Source of the DNA: Pleuronectes platessa | Taxonomy: Eukaryota; Chordata; Actinopteri; Pleuronectiformes; Pleuronectidae | Direction of reading: 5' to 3' | NCBI RefSeq assembly: GCF_947347685.1 | Contig: NC_070629.1 | Span: 22,756,710 to 22,820,709, forward strand | Length of the DNA: 64,000 nt | The notes under the pieces: model-generated | Told to the model about the DNA's origin: nothing | Database searches by the model: none | Seen by the model: the letters and a program-made list of their open reading frames with translations, nothing else | Shown: positions 11,013 through 23,960 of the stretch, in pieces | Layout of the letters: every line of letters starts with the position of its first letter | Position numbering within the stretch: the stretch's first letter is position 1 | Program-made: the position numbers and the translations under genes

Positions 11013-14000
11013 AATTCCATGCCAACCAGTGAAGATGAAGTTTGCATCCTTGCCTGCACAGACTTGTATAATATATGTAGTGATGATTTTTGATGGAATT
11101 TGATAAAAGGCATTTGGTGTATTTTGTCAGAATTTACATATTCAATCCTGAGTTTTGAAAAAAACTGATTTGTAAGAACCTTTGAGCAGCAATACCTGTT
11201 CATCCTTGAGTACAAATTTGTATTCATGTTGTTAATAGTGCATGTCAATGCTTTATCATGAAAAAGAACGTCCTCCCAGCTTATACCACATGCTGTAATT
11301 TGTTTAGAGATGTAAAGGTGTTTTTCCACAGCAGCAGGACCCATATGGGACCTGGTTTAGTGTCTCACTGGTGGTCTGTCTCTTTAAAAAGAAGTGGAAG
11401 GACCAGTGAGAGACTTGATCTCCACAGCTCTGAACCTCTTAACCCTTTTCCGTTCCCCTGGTAGCTGAGCGGGACAATCTATCAGGGTGGACTTGAAATT
11501 GACTTCTCAGGTCACTTTTCAGGACCACTCTGAGCTTTACTTAGTTTTATGTCTCATGCTAATGATGAAAAATGGGGCTAAAGAGGCCAATTTGACCACA
11601 GACCCGGATCAGAATGACAGGCCGCTCCTGTGACGCGACCATCGATGCCTGCCGTTACAGCTGTGGCTCATATTGGATTGTGCTGTTCAGCAGTCTATGG
11701 AGGGAGCTGCCGCCTCTTCCTCTTATCGACAGTATGAGATATGGAACGGGAGCTGGCAGCGGCTGAGAGAATCACAGGCCCGGCAACAAACAACTTCAAC
11801 GCTCTCTTTCTCTCTCAGGGAAAAACAGTGGTTTTCAGAACCTTTGGAGTTTGTTGGAGATGACATTGATCTTGTTGGTGGATCTTTGATGTTAATCCTT
11901 GCTAAATAAGCTATTCAGCAAATACTGTGAGGCCCTAAGTGTGTGAATGCGAGAGAGTTTGTGATGTGAAAAATGCAACTATGCAGATAATAGGGAAAAA
12001 AGACCCTCCCACGTTGCATTTTTAATCTCATCTTAATCTTTAATCTCAGCACGGCCTTGCTGCGTCCCACGTCTGTCTCATCAGGACATAATTAGCCAAA
12101 GAAACTCCGGGTGCTGAAGGGTTTCTCACGCTGGCGATCAATCGTATGAAAGTATCTTGTAAATGACCATAAGCAATTTTTTTTCTTATCAATTATCATC
12201 ACAGTTTTTGATCATGCGTTACTGATATATATATACATATATATATATATCTGTGAACCGCAAATCTTATATATAAAAAAAATCTTCAGACTAAGAAACT
12301 GCTTTCTTAACTTCCACTTATTTACCTTAATTTATTTCAATACCGTTGTTCTCGGTATCGAGCTACCACATCACTTTGCCTATAAACAGTGCTGTTCCAA
12401 CTTCGGAAATTTAAAGTTTGAAACTTTACTCACTCTATCCAATTAAAAGAAGTAAGGTTTCTCAAGCAGAAGTTTGCTGTTTAAAGGGGTTTTCTTGAAT
12501 CACATAATCAGATTGAGAAAGGCTATATAAATGTCCCATTGACGTAATACTGGCTACAGCATAAAGCAGAGCATAACGTGCTTATTTAATATGTTGGTCA
12601 TTTGTGCCGTGAGAAGAGGCCAGAAAACATTTAATTGAAAATATGTGTAGGAGGGGACATATTGATTCCAGACATCAGTCTCTCTCTCTCACTCTATTAG
12701 AAACGGTTTCAAACGGCCGCTTTTGTCCGAACACAGTCCAACACACTGTTCAGATCACTTCTCTGATCTTCTTGTTGTTTTATGTTTTTCCAGTGAGCTA
12801 TCGGCTCATCATCTCTCTCTTAATTTTTACCATGAACAAAACTCATCCTCATCTGCAGTGTTCACATCCCAGTTTGCTTTGAAAAGGAAACCGGCTGCGT
12901 GAGGATCTGGACTAAACTGGCTTATTGTCACACAATCCGAGAGCCGTGCCCCCCCAATGTGATCATGAATGTTGGACACAGGTGCAACCGGCTCTGTGGA
13001 GCCTCTCGGTCACAATGGACAGCCTCCAGATTAACAGGATGATTAAAGAGAGAGGTCAGGCACAGCCGGACAGCTGCAGCAGCGGCAGGAGGAAAATTGA
13101 AAGAGACCAAAAGGAAAAAAAAGAAAAAAAACGTCTTCTTGGACTCACACACATCAAACCAGTGAGTCCTAAACATTCCTAAACACCAACTTTAGCTTTG
13201 AATCATTAGTTCACGTCATGAGCTTCCTTCATTCATTTTACAGACATTTAATTATTAGTTCATTTTAATAAAGCCAACGTAAAAACTGTAATCTTTCTTA
13301 GTCAAACCCATCTGCCAACGATTTGTTATGAAGACGGTCATTACGGCTGATTTTGTTTTGGTCTTCTGTCGGAAGGGACGGACTCATTATGTCAGGCTTG
13401 TAGGCACCGTGACCTGATTCGAACCGCAGCACTACATCCACAGTGAGAGTCCCTACTTCATTCCCTCCACCTTGTCAATGTCATGGTAGGGAAGAAAGAC
13501 CCAGGGCTGGCCTGAGGGTAGTGGCCTGCTCTGCCCTCATGGCCACCGGGCATGCCGCCTCAGCCTGCTCAGTCTTAATGATTAGAGCTCGGGAAGCGGT
13601 GTGGAGACAGTTGACATCCTAAATACTCGGCAGGTGCACCCCACATCCGCACACACAAGAGCATCCTGGCAGTTCTGTTATGCAGATAATGGCCGGGTAG
13701 GTGACAGGGCCCCGGGCAGGGGAATTAGAAAGCTGTTACATGTTATCGGCCTGTGCAGAGCTCGTTCACAAGGCATTACTCCCAGTGATGGTATGAGCAG
13801 TGACAGGGACAGATATCTGCTGTCAGAGAGACGGAGGTATGATTCAAATGATTCAAATATAAAGAGCCAGGGAGGACAGAGAGGCTTTTTTCCATACATT
13901 TTATAAGCGAGGCAGCTTCTAACTACCTGTCCTCCAAAGAGGCACAATGTAAAGAAATCCTGTCTACAACCTGGATTCTCTTTACATCTGTTTAAGGACT

Positions 14001-14674
14001 AACTCACCAAAAAATCAACTACTCTTACACACAGTGACGTGCAGCCACAAAAACGTTTGCACACATTGACTCCTGAGACTGCTGCACTGCGAGTCAGTTT
14101 GCTTTTGTATGTTTTTCTGCACTGTTTGTCTCCACTTTTCACAACTTGTAAAGACTCGTTCCTGCCAACGTGCAGCTCTCTCTGCTTTCTCCCTCCTGCC
14201 CCTGCTATAAAACACTGCAGGAAACCCTGAAATTATCGACTAGATGGAAATGGATTTCTGGTGTGTTGGCTTGGAAGAGTTACAGAGCCACAGATTCAGA
14301 ACACAAGTGGGGGAAGGAAAAAGCAAGGGGAATAGAAACAACACATTTCAATACAAAACAAAAAGGTAGGGACATGGTAAGTAGACTGTATGGATACGTT
14401 TCTAGTCTTATTTATCACTTACAGCACATTAATCAAAAGTCACATGCACACATTCACAAACCCACCCAGCCCAAAAGAAAATTAACCAATCCTGACCCAT
14501 ACCCAACAGGCATTCCTTTCTTTATGTCCAAACCTGACGTTTTATCCAAGACTCTTTTCCCAGATTAAAGGCAAGTAGATAGACCAGCCGACGTGACCCG
14601 ATTTTTTAATTCTTGTCTGAACCCAGCCCTTCAGGCTCCGGTCGGCATCATTCAGACTTTGCCAGCTAAGCAGT
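11013..14674. other. Intronic sequence, mostly unique
   Basis: A TATATATATA-type run lies at about 12226-12250. A moderately GC-rich stretch at 13540-13800 has no long open frame with recognisable similarity. No gene, RNA gene or clear repeat was identified. Confidence 0.55.
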
Positions 14675-14797
14675 CAGGGGGGAAATTTGGGTTCAGCATT
14701 TTGCCCAAGGACACTTCAGTTCGCAGACCGGAAGCGCCGGACATCGAACCTCCGACCCATTGGTTAGTGGCCGACCCAGCTACATCCCTGCTCCGAT
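14675..14797 (-). mobile_element. tRNA-derived SINE fragment
   Basis: On the minus strand this copy has a B box at plus-strand 14743-14752 (GAGGTTCGAT) followed by the body phrase GTGTCCTTGGGCAAAATGCT, the same family as 10917-11012. The A-box half is strongly diverged. The copy also keeps TTAGTGGCCGACCC, the counterpart of AAGTGGACGACCC in the other copy. Confidence 0.75.
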
Positions 14798-15720
14798 GTA
14801 TGTGGACCTGCTGAATGCTCCAAAGCCAAGTGCTTTATTTTCTCCGACATAATAAGCTGCAGACAGGTCGACCATTATCTTTACCATTACTGCTCAACTG
14901 GACAATTAATGTCCAGGAGTTTAACAAGGACCTGACCCATTAACATGGCTAATAGCTATATAGGTCCACTGTGTGTTTGTGCATGTATGTGTGAGACTGA
15001 CTGACACTGACCGACACAGAGACAGAGAGAGTCAGTGGTAAGCTCATTAGCTAGGCAGTATCACAGATGGCTAAGGGGTCACTGTTAAACCTTTATTCAC
15101 TTTCAGATTACCCACGTCAATGCTAATTGTACAGGAGCTAGGTCATACGCAGCATGGCTTGCATAATAAATTAGCTTATAACAAGGCCTGGGGTATCAGC
15201 AACCTGTGCATTGCCAGTACAAAAAGAAAAAACTGGGAAACCTGACATTTCGTGTTGTTTTCTGATTTATATTGCACAGTCATCGGGTCCACAGGGTTTC
15301 TGCAAAGGTTGTTAGAGAACCATTGTTCCCCTGGGTCCTATGGGGTGCAGTGTGAGAGAGTGACGGAGGGGAAAGCACAAGAGTCTGAAATGAAAACAGA
15401 AAAAAGAAAGAAAATGGAGAAAGAAAAGCAATGAGAGGGACAGTGCAGGAGGGGGTCGTCGTCTAGACAGTAGCACATGACATAAGAAAGAGGCCCTTCG
15501 CTGCACCTCAACAGGGACAAGCTCTTCAGATACTTCACTGCGTAGAGAGAGCTTAACCCCACGTATGAGAGAATCCGCTGGCTCGCGTGTGCAGATTTCC
15601 CAGAGACAAAACATATCGAGAACAGATTATAAATCCATCTCACCCACATGTATGAGCCACCACCAACACACACACACCCACACCCACTCCAACCCAAAGT
15701 GAGTCACTCCACCAAATGTA
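14798..15720. other. Intronic sequence, nothing specific
   Basis: No gene or repeat recognised. Overlapping open frames on the minus strand (15312-15697) are short and unrelated to any family I know. Confidence 0.55.
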
Positions 15721-15725
15721 TTGGC

Positions 15726-15750
15726 ATGTGAGTGAGTGAGTGAGTGAGCT
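15726..15750 (+). repeat. (TGAG)n short tandem repeat
   Basis: GTGAGTGAGTGAGTGAGTGAG array about 150 bases before the long CA repeat. Confidence 0.9.
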
Positions 15751-15898
15751 GAGAAAAAGCAACGGCTGAAACAAAACAGTGCTCTCACATGTTGTCAGGA
15801 GCCCAGTGCAGAAATACCAGTGTGGCTCCCCGGGGCTTTGTTGTGAATTTAAGAAATGAAAAGCAAGACATCTCCAGCAGGGACAGTTTCTGTCCGGA

Positions 15899-16082
<184 letters not shown>

Positions 16083-18176
16083 AGAACTGAAGGAATGAAC
16101 CCACAAACGAAAATGAGAATGTGAGAAGAAGCAGAAAACAGTGTTGACACAAGCGTCCACTGATGTTCTTAAGGCCATTTAAAGAATATGAAGCCATTTT
16201 CAAACATGGACTTTGTTTCAGTATCACATCTGAAGAACGCAGCAGGAGATGGTCCTGGTCAGATGCATCAAAACATCAGGAAAGTATCTGGAACGTTCAG
16301 GCCAGAGTCGGCGCCCGGGTAAAGCGTCATGTGTTTTTGTTTACGGCACATCAACACCGGCCAATATTCAAATCTCGTTATAACCAAGTTGGCATCTTCG
16401 TAAATTTCCATCAGGGAAAAATTTCAGGAAAAGATCTGGAGTTCAGTGCATGTCTGAAGGCACAAGTCACTTAAATTAAACTAAGTATTCAACGAGACCG
16501 ATGCAGAAAATTTCTCTTTTTCACAAGTTTTTGTTTGTGATCCATTCACTGTTGCTAGGCGTCCGTACAGATGTGGCACTGCTAATTCCGACCACATTTG
16601 ATATTTCAGAGAGGCAAAGATCTGTCCTCTGTGTGATCGAAACCATCCCACGCAGACAAGTCCTCAGAGCAGCATGTTCACGATCTCCTCTTAAAAATGT
16701 GCATATGGACAAAACATGGGCTGAAACAGCTTTATCATCTTTTCATATGGTCCGAGTCTGGAGGACCGGGGCTGAAGAAATACAGGAAAGACTGATGACT
16801 GGTGTCTGACGTCATCCTGAAGCTATGAATATAAACCACTGTTGTTATCCACTTAACTTACTCATCTTCAACTTTGACTTAGGAATAATAGTTCAATATT
16901 TCTTTTAGCTACTTCTTCTACACAGTCAGAAGCAGCGTATCCGCGGTATCATGTTGAGAGAACAGCAGCATCGCTCCCATCAGCAGTTACACGCCCCGTG
17001 CTCGTCTCTCGGTGTGAGAGCACATGTGGGAGATGAGCAGGAGGGCGAAAATAAAGAGCTACACCCCTACACCAACCTGCCTCCCAGGTTGCCCCTGCAA
17101 GGTCCCGCTAATGACAAAAGAAAGCAGAGGGGAGGATAAAAGAGTGGCACATTTACAGGCAACGTTATAGGGATGCATAAAAATCTGATATTATGGGACG
17201 GCCTGCTGCAGAGTCAGCTCAGCGGGGGTTGACACGGAGATGTGCTATCTTAGGCAATCTCTGCGATGCGGCGGGAGGAAGAGAGGCACGGCGAGTCCTC
17301 GGTGCATTAGCAGGGTGCTCAGAGACGCACAGTATCAGACGCACACATAAATACAGTATCACATAAACAAACACGCACACGCACACGATGGGGAGCCCGT
17401 GGCCATCAGCACTAGATCATAACATCTGCAATATTTTGATTTTAGGAGCAACTGTGTAATTTCTGTGCAAAACCTTTTGCTAAATAACCATACTTGTCTT
17501 CATAGATCAAAAGCAATAGAAAAGATAATACACTAAAATATTAAACAGTGTGGGCCCCAGTGTGTTTGCTGTCTTAAGTATAATGTATGGATGCTAATGT
17601 AAACGTATTCATGTATATTTTATAAAGTTTGATATACTTATGTGATGGTAGTTTAGAAAATATAAAAGATGAATATATAAAGCTATATAAAATACACAAT
17701 CATGTTGATGCCACAAGCACACATTAGACTTACAACACATTATGAAACATAGTTTTAAACAATAACAAAATACATAATGTAATGTATCTCTTGTGTTAAT
17801 AATGAGTCATTGGACCCCCCAAGCTCACTTTATGACTTCGACCTTGCTCTAATGCTCCCTTTTCATGTTTTCTGACATGTTGTAGGCTAAATGATGACAG
17901 AAGAAAATGTTGAGAGATCAGTGGGAAAAATAATCATGCTGAATCAAAAGACAGACCTGTGAGGAGTCAAGCTGTGCGACTCGGTTCTCTGACCATCGAC
18001 TGATGCAGCCACTTCCAGGCAAAACAGAGGAGAGCAGTTTGGGGCGGTTCAAAAAGACAGGGAAGCGTTCAAGGCCATAAAGGAAGACAAGACGAGTAAG
18101 AGGGCACAGATAGAAAGCTGTAAATGTATTATTAACAAGCATTCCCTGCTGTTCGTGGTATCATGATATGCGTGAA
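16083..18176. other. Intronic sequence, mostly unique
   Basis: A locally CpG-containing stretch lies at 17220-17400 (for example ATGCGGCGGGAGG and CACGGCGAGTCCTCGG). The rest is AT-rich. No gene or family repeat is supported. Confidence 0.5.
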
Positions 18177-18211
18177 CACACACACACACTCACACACACA
18201 CACACACACAA
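18177..18211 (+). repeat. (CA)n microsatellite with one CT interruption
   Basis: ACACACACACTCACACACA... array of 35 bases. Confidence 0.95.
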
Positions 18212-18364
18212 ACCAAAGAGACGTCATTTGGGGCCCAGCAGGCTTGGAATATAAGCAGGTTATGATTAATGCAGTGAGGTTAAGACTTTGATACCACCCA
18301 ACATTCTCTGGCCTGTTTTGCTGTGAAGATCTGCAAACCACAGCAGCAGAATCACACAGAAAAC

Positions 18365-18714
18365 ATCCATCAATACATTATCTACACCACTTAGTCTTTG
18401 AGGGCCACAGGGGGGCTAGAGCCGATCCCAGCTGGCTGACAGAGGCGCACCCTGGACAGGTGGACAGTCCATCACAGAGACAACACGACCACACAAGCTC
18501 AAATTCACACCTACGGACAAATCCGAGTCCCCAATTAACTTATGCTGCATGTCTTCGGACTCTGTGAGGAGGCTGCGGTACACGGTGAAAACCCACGCAG
18601 GTGAGAGGAGAACATTCTAACCCCAATCAGAAAGACCACGATCGACAAGAAAATTCAAACCCTGAACCAAGGCCGCAGCGCGAACCACTGCACCACTGCA
18701 CCACAGTGCCACCC
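18365..18714 (-). mobile_element. Near full-length tRNA-derived SINE
   Basis: On the minus strand the element starts GGGTGGCACTGTGGTGCAGT, with a tRNA-like head and a degenerate B box near plus-strand 18652-18663, then the body (GTTTTCACCGTGTACCGCAG, ACCTGTCCAGGGTGCGCCTC, CAGCTGGGATCGGCTC), and ends with a GTATTGATGGAT tail. I recall this arrangement, including the TGGATGGA-like tail, as a very common teleost SINE. At about 350 bases it seems nearly complete but carries many substitutions, so it is old. It is antisense to the plus strand and sense to fbxl17. Confidence 0.85.
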
Positions 18715-18759
18715 ACACAAAGACAAAGCCCAGGCTGGTCGTTTGCCTGAGTCTAAGGC

Positions 18760-19125
18760 TTAGTCCCACACAGGCTGAAACAGAGTTGTGAAGACATCAA
18801 ACAGTCTCCCACATGTGGACTTCTTCTCCCCCGTCTCCCACATCGACTGTTTTACAGAGGCAATCCTTTTTGTGAGCCAAAGAGCAGGGGCATGCTGGGT
18901 AGTGCCCTCAGGGAAAGACAGACATCTAGGAATTGAGAAAATGAATCGGAGCACCCAGTGATGAGCTGTTAGACAGCCGGGGTCAGCTTCCTCCTCCAGT
19001 GGCCACTGATTCACAATCCCATACCTGTCCACCACCATTAAGGCCGTCACTGACGAGCAACATCCAGAGGCAGGGCGCTGTACATGGGTAACTCCGACAG
19101 CTGCTGCACTCGCTGGCAGGTTCAA
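18760..19125 (-). other. Unrecognised 121-codon open frame between two SINE copies
   Basis: An uninterrupted minus-strand frame of 121 codons starting at ATG. It lies between a near full-length SINE and a SINE fragment in the same orientation. Composition is moderately balanced and no domain is recognisable. It may be a chance frame; no splice sites or family similarity support a gene. Confidence 0.15.
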
Positions 19126-19284
19126 CTTCAGATAAGCGTTTTCCTCTATGTTAACAAATAGCTCTCATCGATTTGTTTTTGTCAAACTATCCATCAACTG
19201 CTAAGACACATTGAAAACTTCGCAGGCGCTGCTGATACAAACAGCTATTTACGCTCACACCTCCCCTAATAAAGTGTGCGTGTC

Positions 19285-19410
19285 CTTGAACTGTGCGAGG
19301 ACGTCAGAGTACACAGAGAAACCCCCACGCAGACACAGGGAGAACATTCAAACAACAGACAGCCCAGCCAAACCAGTTTGAAAAGATTCAAACTGTGAAC
19401 CTTCCAACAT
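19285..19410 (-). mobile_element. SINE fragment, same family as 18365-18714
   Basis: Contains the plus-strand phrase GAGTACACAGAGAAACCCCC, ACGCAGACACAGGGAGAACA and CAAACTGTGAACCTTCC, which are the central and tRNA-head parts of the 18365 family in minus orientation. The 3' body and the tail are missing. Confidence 0.7.
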
Positions 19411-21300
19411 TGATATGAAGTTTAAAAAAACAATTGCCCTAATGCATGTAAGCTGATAAATACATGACTCCGTTAAAGGATTTATTTTTGATAAGGATCC
19501 ATTATATTTTATGATAAAAGATGTACAGTTGTTCGAGCAGGACATTTCACTAACTTGCCAATTTGTTCTGGAACTATGTTTATCAGCTCAATTTCCCTGT
19601 TTATGATGCCATTATTGATACAAATCTATCTATTTATTGAATTTTGGTCAAATATTATGTTTATACGTGTGTCTAGAACCTCTACAGTAAAGTCAAAATA
19701 AAGGAATTTCAGTTAAAGTTGATACAAATTACTTTTTAAATGTATTCTATTTCCATCTTCATCATAGTGCCAAGGAGTGAGTTATTAAGTCTTATTAATT
19801 ATGTGTTTTAAAGTTAATTACATTGTTAACATTAGTTACATGACAAGCAGAACAGCAGAACCCCTGTTAAAGTCAGTGATGTCTTGTTCTCTATCCTGAT
19901 GATAGAAATATTCATGTCAAAATCCTTTAAAAGGTGTTAAAACATATATTTATAAATATTGGTGTAAATTTAATTGGCATTTCTGCATTATCCAGTTAAA
20001 TTGACATAATTAGATGTGAATTAAGCTTAAACTAATTATGTCAGAAACAATAAAGACTATATTAACTGAAGGAACATTGTGTATTTGCCAACAATAGAGC
20101 AGAGAGCGACTGCACAGATGAGAAAACAGACTTTAGAATTGGCATATAAAACGTTCAATTGGAGAAAAAATGGTTCTGTGGTGGTTTTTCACCTCAAGGG
20201 GAACATGGACAGCAGAATCCTGCAAGACACCGATATTGGTGTTTACGTTCAGGCTGCCAGTAATGTGTCCAGTGAGACGCATACGTACGCCAGTGTCCTG
20301 ACGAGTGTTGTTGCAATAAACCTCCACAGGGATTAAAATCTTTGACCCAAAACACGAAACACTGCCGACGCTAATTCCTTCCGATCACTAATGAGAAAAG
20401 ATGAGGAGTCGTCAAAGCGTATCAGTGGTCCATTGTCTGTAGGTGCTTTGGGGATACTGCTGGGAGAAATTGAATAAAATGTAAATTAACGTTGAAAAAC
20501 CTGTACGTACAGTAAGTTATAAAAAAAAAAATTGACCTGAAGGCTACTACCGTACAAACCACCTGCTGTTTGTATTTTTCCTTTCATTTACATTAAATCT
20601 CCACTGTCTTGCTTAAAAATAAACTAAAAACAGATGCTTTATTTGTCCTACAACCTTAATTTCACACCCAGTTTGCTCCTTATTAAGGGCCCTTGTGGGG
20701 CTCCTAACCTCCTAATGACCATGGTAGAAGGAGAGACAGTGACACGGCCTCGGTCCCTCACCAGGTGTTGAGCTGATCAGAGAGAAAAAAATAACAAAAT
20801 AAGAGGACAAGGAGGGAAATGAGAGGAGGGAGTGAAGTATGGAGAAAAATATGAATTATCAATGTGCCGTGAGCAAATGGAAAAAATTATTATTTCATGG
20901 TGATTGTTGGATGTCTGATTCTGAATTGTAATAATCAATTATTAATATCCTCAATCGGATTAATATTTGATGAATGAAACAGAGCTCGCTGGTTGAGGTG
21001 ATTTGAGAGCGGGAATATGGAGGAAGGTCACAGGTCAGCAACAGGGATACAGCATCAAAATGCATAAGGAAAACCCATTAGAAGAATAGATTATTACATT
21101 TTATATGCAATGAATATTCAATTAATAATGAACAGACACTTTCAATCATCATCCAGAGAACAGACTCCCGAACATGAGAATTATTGGGGCAGAAAGACTC
21201 CTTGAGTTTAGCCGACCGAGTGAATAACCTTGAAAAGCAACCCCGGCCATATCACTGGGGTTTTTACTGCTAATTACAGACATCGCTGTGAGCAAAGCAT
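19411..21300. other. AT-rich intronic sequence
   Basis: Very AT-rich. It contains a perfect inverted repeat at 20002-20043 (listed separately). No gene or repeat family is recognised. Confidence 0.55.
20002..20043. other. Perfect 12-base inverted repeat (hairpin)
   Basis: TGACATAATTAG at 20002-20013 is exactly reverse complementary to CTAATTATGTCA at 20032-20043. The 18-base loop contains its own palindrome TTAAGCTTAA (20021-20030). Both arms contain the homeodomain-type core TAATTA or TAATTAG. It is too short to be called a transposon. Confidence 0.8.
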
Positions 21301-21319
21301 AACTCAAAATGCCTCTGTG

Positions 21320-21350
21320 ACACACACACACACACAGACACACACATGTA
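21320..21350 (+). repeat. (CA)n microsatellite, short
   Basis: CACACACACACACACAC with a GA interruption and a second short CA run. Confidence 0.85.
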
Positions 21351-21563
21351 AAAACGCACACACTTCGCACAGCATGCTCACCTAAAATCTTTCCACATAG
21401 CGTTCCCTGATAATGGATGTTCAATTTTCTTTTACAAAAAGGAGCTCCAATGAGAAAGGGAGGATTTTATACAGATTAAAAGCCTTTTAGTGTTACTTCT
21501 GCTCGGGTTGCTCCAACAATCACATCTCTGCTGAGCAGATTGCCAGGTAACAGTGTGCAAGGT

Positions 21564-21585
21564 GGGGGGGGGGGGGGGGGGGGGG
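21564..21585 (+). repeat. Run of 22 G bases
   Basis: An uninterrupted G homopolymer, preceded by GGT. It can form a G-quadruplex. Long G runs are also frequent sites of sequencing and assembly length error. Confidence 0.95.
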
Positions 21586-21822
21586 ATATGTGTCAGGGGA
21601 GGGGTGAGGGTTGTGCGGCAGAGGACGCACCAACCAAGTCAATCCCTCACTCATGTTTCCATCCGTCTTTATTGCCAGTAGAGCCAATTGAAGTGCACTA
21701 TATTGTTATTGAGAACAGAGAGAGAAACAGTCGGGTGAGAGAAGATAAAGAGAGACGTATGAGAGGGAGAGAAAGAAGAGACAATGACAAAACAGAGAGA
21801 AACAGGCAAAAAGACAAAGAGT

Positions 21823-21831
21823 GAGGAGGAG

Positions 21832-21922
<91 letters not shown>

Positions 21923-21924
21923 GA
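21823..21924 (+). repeat. (GA)42 array within a 102-base homopurine tract
   Basis: GA repeats run from 21834 to 21917 without interruption; the pure A/G stretch extends from 21823 to 21924 with GGAGGAGGGG before and AAAAGG after. Purine-rich sequence starts already near 21710. Mirror-symmetric homopurine tracts can form triplex (H-DNA). In fbxl17 RNA the tract reads as a CU repeat, which is the binding preference of PTB-type splicing repressors. Confidence 0.97.
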
Positions 21925-22380
21925 CAAAGACTAAGTCAAAGACAAAGAGAATAAAGAAAAGTCACCGGACCAAGACCTGGGAAATATGTGACCATCTGAA
22001 GATCAACCCCTGGATAAAAAGTACAAAAGTAACCTGGAGATAAAGATCCCAGTTCAGAGCAGGAGGTGAGAGGAGGACGTCCAAGATCATTCAGAACATT
22101 TAAAGAAAGCACACAAACTAAAACCTAATTTTGCAATCAGCACAGTTGCTTTCATTCGACTGAAAACAACAAATTAAATGAATAGGGAGGAAATGTTAAT
22201 ATGTCGTGGGAAATATTAACAAAATCTCAGCTAAATGCAATTCTGTGTCAAAGTAGTAGTGACATGTCGTGTTTACTGAGCTTCTAGACGTGTACAGAGC
22301 TCACGCTAATATGAAACATGAATAAATTACTTTCAAACTGTGACTGCATATGATTTGACCGATGCTGGATTCTAAAAGGA
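21925..22380. other. Intronic sequence, nothing specific
   Basis: Flanking purine-rich sequence followed by AT-rich sequence; no feature supported. Confidence 0.5.
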
Positions 22381-22602
22381 CGGCCCAGTGTGGCCACACA
22401 CCAAGAAGGTTCTCAGTTTGAATCCCAGTTCACCCATGTTCTCCCCATGTCTGCGTGAGTTTTCTTCGGCGGTGTTCTGGCTTCCTCTCACAGTCTACAG
22501 TGACCGGGCCAGGATGTAGACTCTCACCCAATGTCAGCTGGCATTGGCTGCAGCTCCTCCCCCCCACAACCATTACAGTATAACCGGTATAGATAATAAA
22601 TG
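22381..22602 (+). mobile_element. tRNA-derived SINE with internal deletion
   Basis: Same family as 18365-18714 but on the plus strand. It has a B box at 22416-22426 (GTTTGAATCCC), then CATGTTCTCCCCATGTCTGC, CAATGTCAGCTGGCATTGGC, and ends with GGTATAGATAATAAATG. The central part present in the 18365 copy (about 120 bases) is missing. Old, diverged copy. Confidence 0.8.
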
Positions 22603-23929
22603 CACGCATTCTCAAATCTTCAAAATATAAATCTATTCACAACTGTGGTATGTGTTTGTGAATGTTAGTTATTTACACCACTTATCAATTATAAACAATC
22701 CAATGTGACTCACATTTTCATATGCAGGTATTCACCGTGAAAGCTTTTACAAAGTTCAAAGTGCAAAACTGCTGCAGAGCCTCATTTGACGAGGTGAGCA
22801 CACGTTGGAGTGATTGTCAAAAGGGCCACACGGCATAGTGAGTGTAGCACCATTTTTAAGTGCTGCCCTGGATTCATTTGTCTTTGGTGTGTTTTAGTTA
22901 ATCTCTCTCTGGATCTGCAGGAAATATCATCTTACAGGGTCACACAGGTCCACTACTTTTATACCACAATGAAAAGTTTCCTCCTTTTCAAATCCACAGA
23001 GGGACATGTTCTACGACCTGACAAGAGAGGAAGTCACCGAACAGCAGCCGGAGAGAGCGAATCCAGGGGACGAGTCACATCCAGCTTTTTTTGGGAGCAC
23101 TGATTGCACCAGTCTGCACAGGAAAGTAGGACACCGGCATATTGCTGTATTTACAGAGAATATCATGGGTGACTGGCGGCATCTGGCACGTCATCATTAT
23201 AACCTAATCATGACAATAAACAGCCTATTTATTCCTGTTTAGTGACACATTTTACCTTGAAAATATAGGTGAAATGTAGGAAAACAGTGATGTCCCTCTA
23301 GCTACAGGTTACCCAAAAAATAAAATAAAAATATATAGGGATTCCATGAGGGAGTTTGGTCACTCTGGGAAATGGACTTAACTTCCACCTAGTTTAAATT
23401 ATCCTACATCCCACGGCGCTGGAGCCACGTGTCGTCCACCACGTTTAAAACTGAACACTACGCATTCAACTGAACAGAGGACATTTCTGTCCTACAGTGT
23501 ATTATTGGGTGTGAGATTGTCTCCTGCGTAGCCAATGAGCAGTATTTCTTTGTCATTTTTAAACTTGGGAGACTCAAAAAAATAGAATACGTGACCAAGA
23601 AAAGTTGGGGAAACAAAGAATGAAAGATCAGAGGTGGAAAAGTTGTGAGAGAGAGAGAGAGAAGTTAGGCAGCCAGAAAAAAGAAGAAGCTGAAAGATAA
23701 AGAGAAAGACTTGCAAAAGAAACAGAAAGAGGAGCAAAACAAGGAGAAATTACCGTGTAGGAGTAATCAGTGGCTAAAAGCTTCCCCCCGCTGACTCAAA
23801 GTGGTTTTGGGAGAAGGCCGAATAGCAGGAATAAAAGGGATGTGAGAAATTAGTGGAGCAACACTGGGACCGTGTGACAGCCGAGGCTGAGAAAGCAGAG
23901 CGAAGCTGATGAGGAGAAGAGCGGAAAGA
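22603..23929. other. Intronic sequence, nothing specific
   Basis: A GA run at 23648-23662 and purine-rich sequence at 23600-23750 are present. No gene recognised. Confidence 0.5.
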
Positions 23930-23960
23930 GGGGGAAAGGGAGGGGGGAGAGGAGAGGGGG
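23930..23960 (+). other. G-rich quadruplex-type tract
   Basis: GGGGG-AAA-GGG-A-GGGGGG-AGAGGAGA-GGGGG: four G runs of at least three bases with loops of one to eight bases. Confidence 0.65.

Noticed and set aside
10925..11344. 139-codon minus-strand frame
   Set aside because: Its C-terminal part is a tRNA-derived SINE and the rest has no recognisable similarity.
21706..21927. Ser-Leu repeat frame on the minus strand
   Set aside because: Product of the (GA)42 array.
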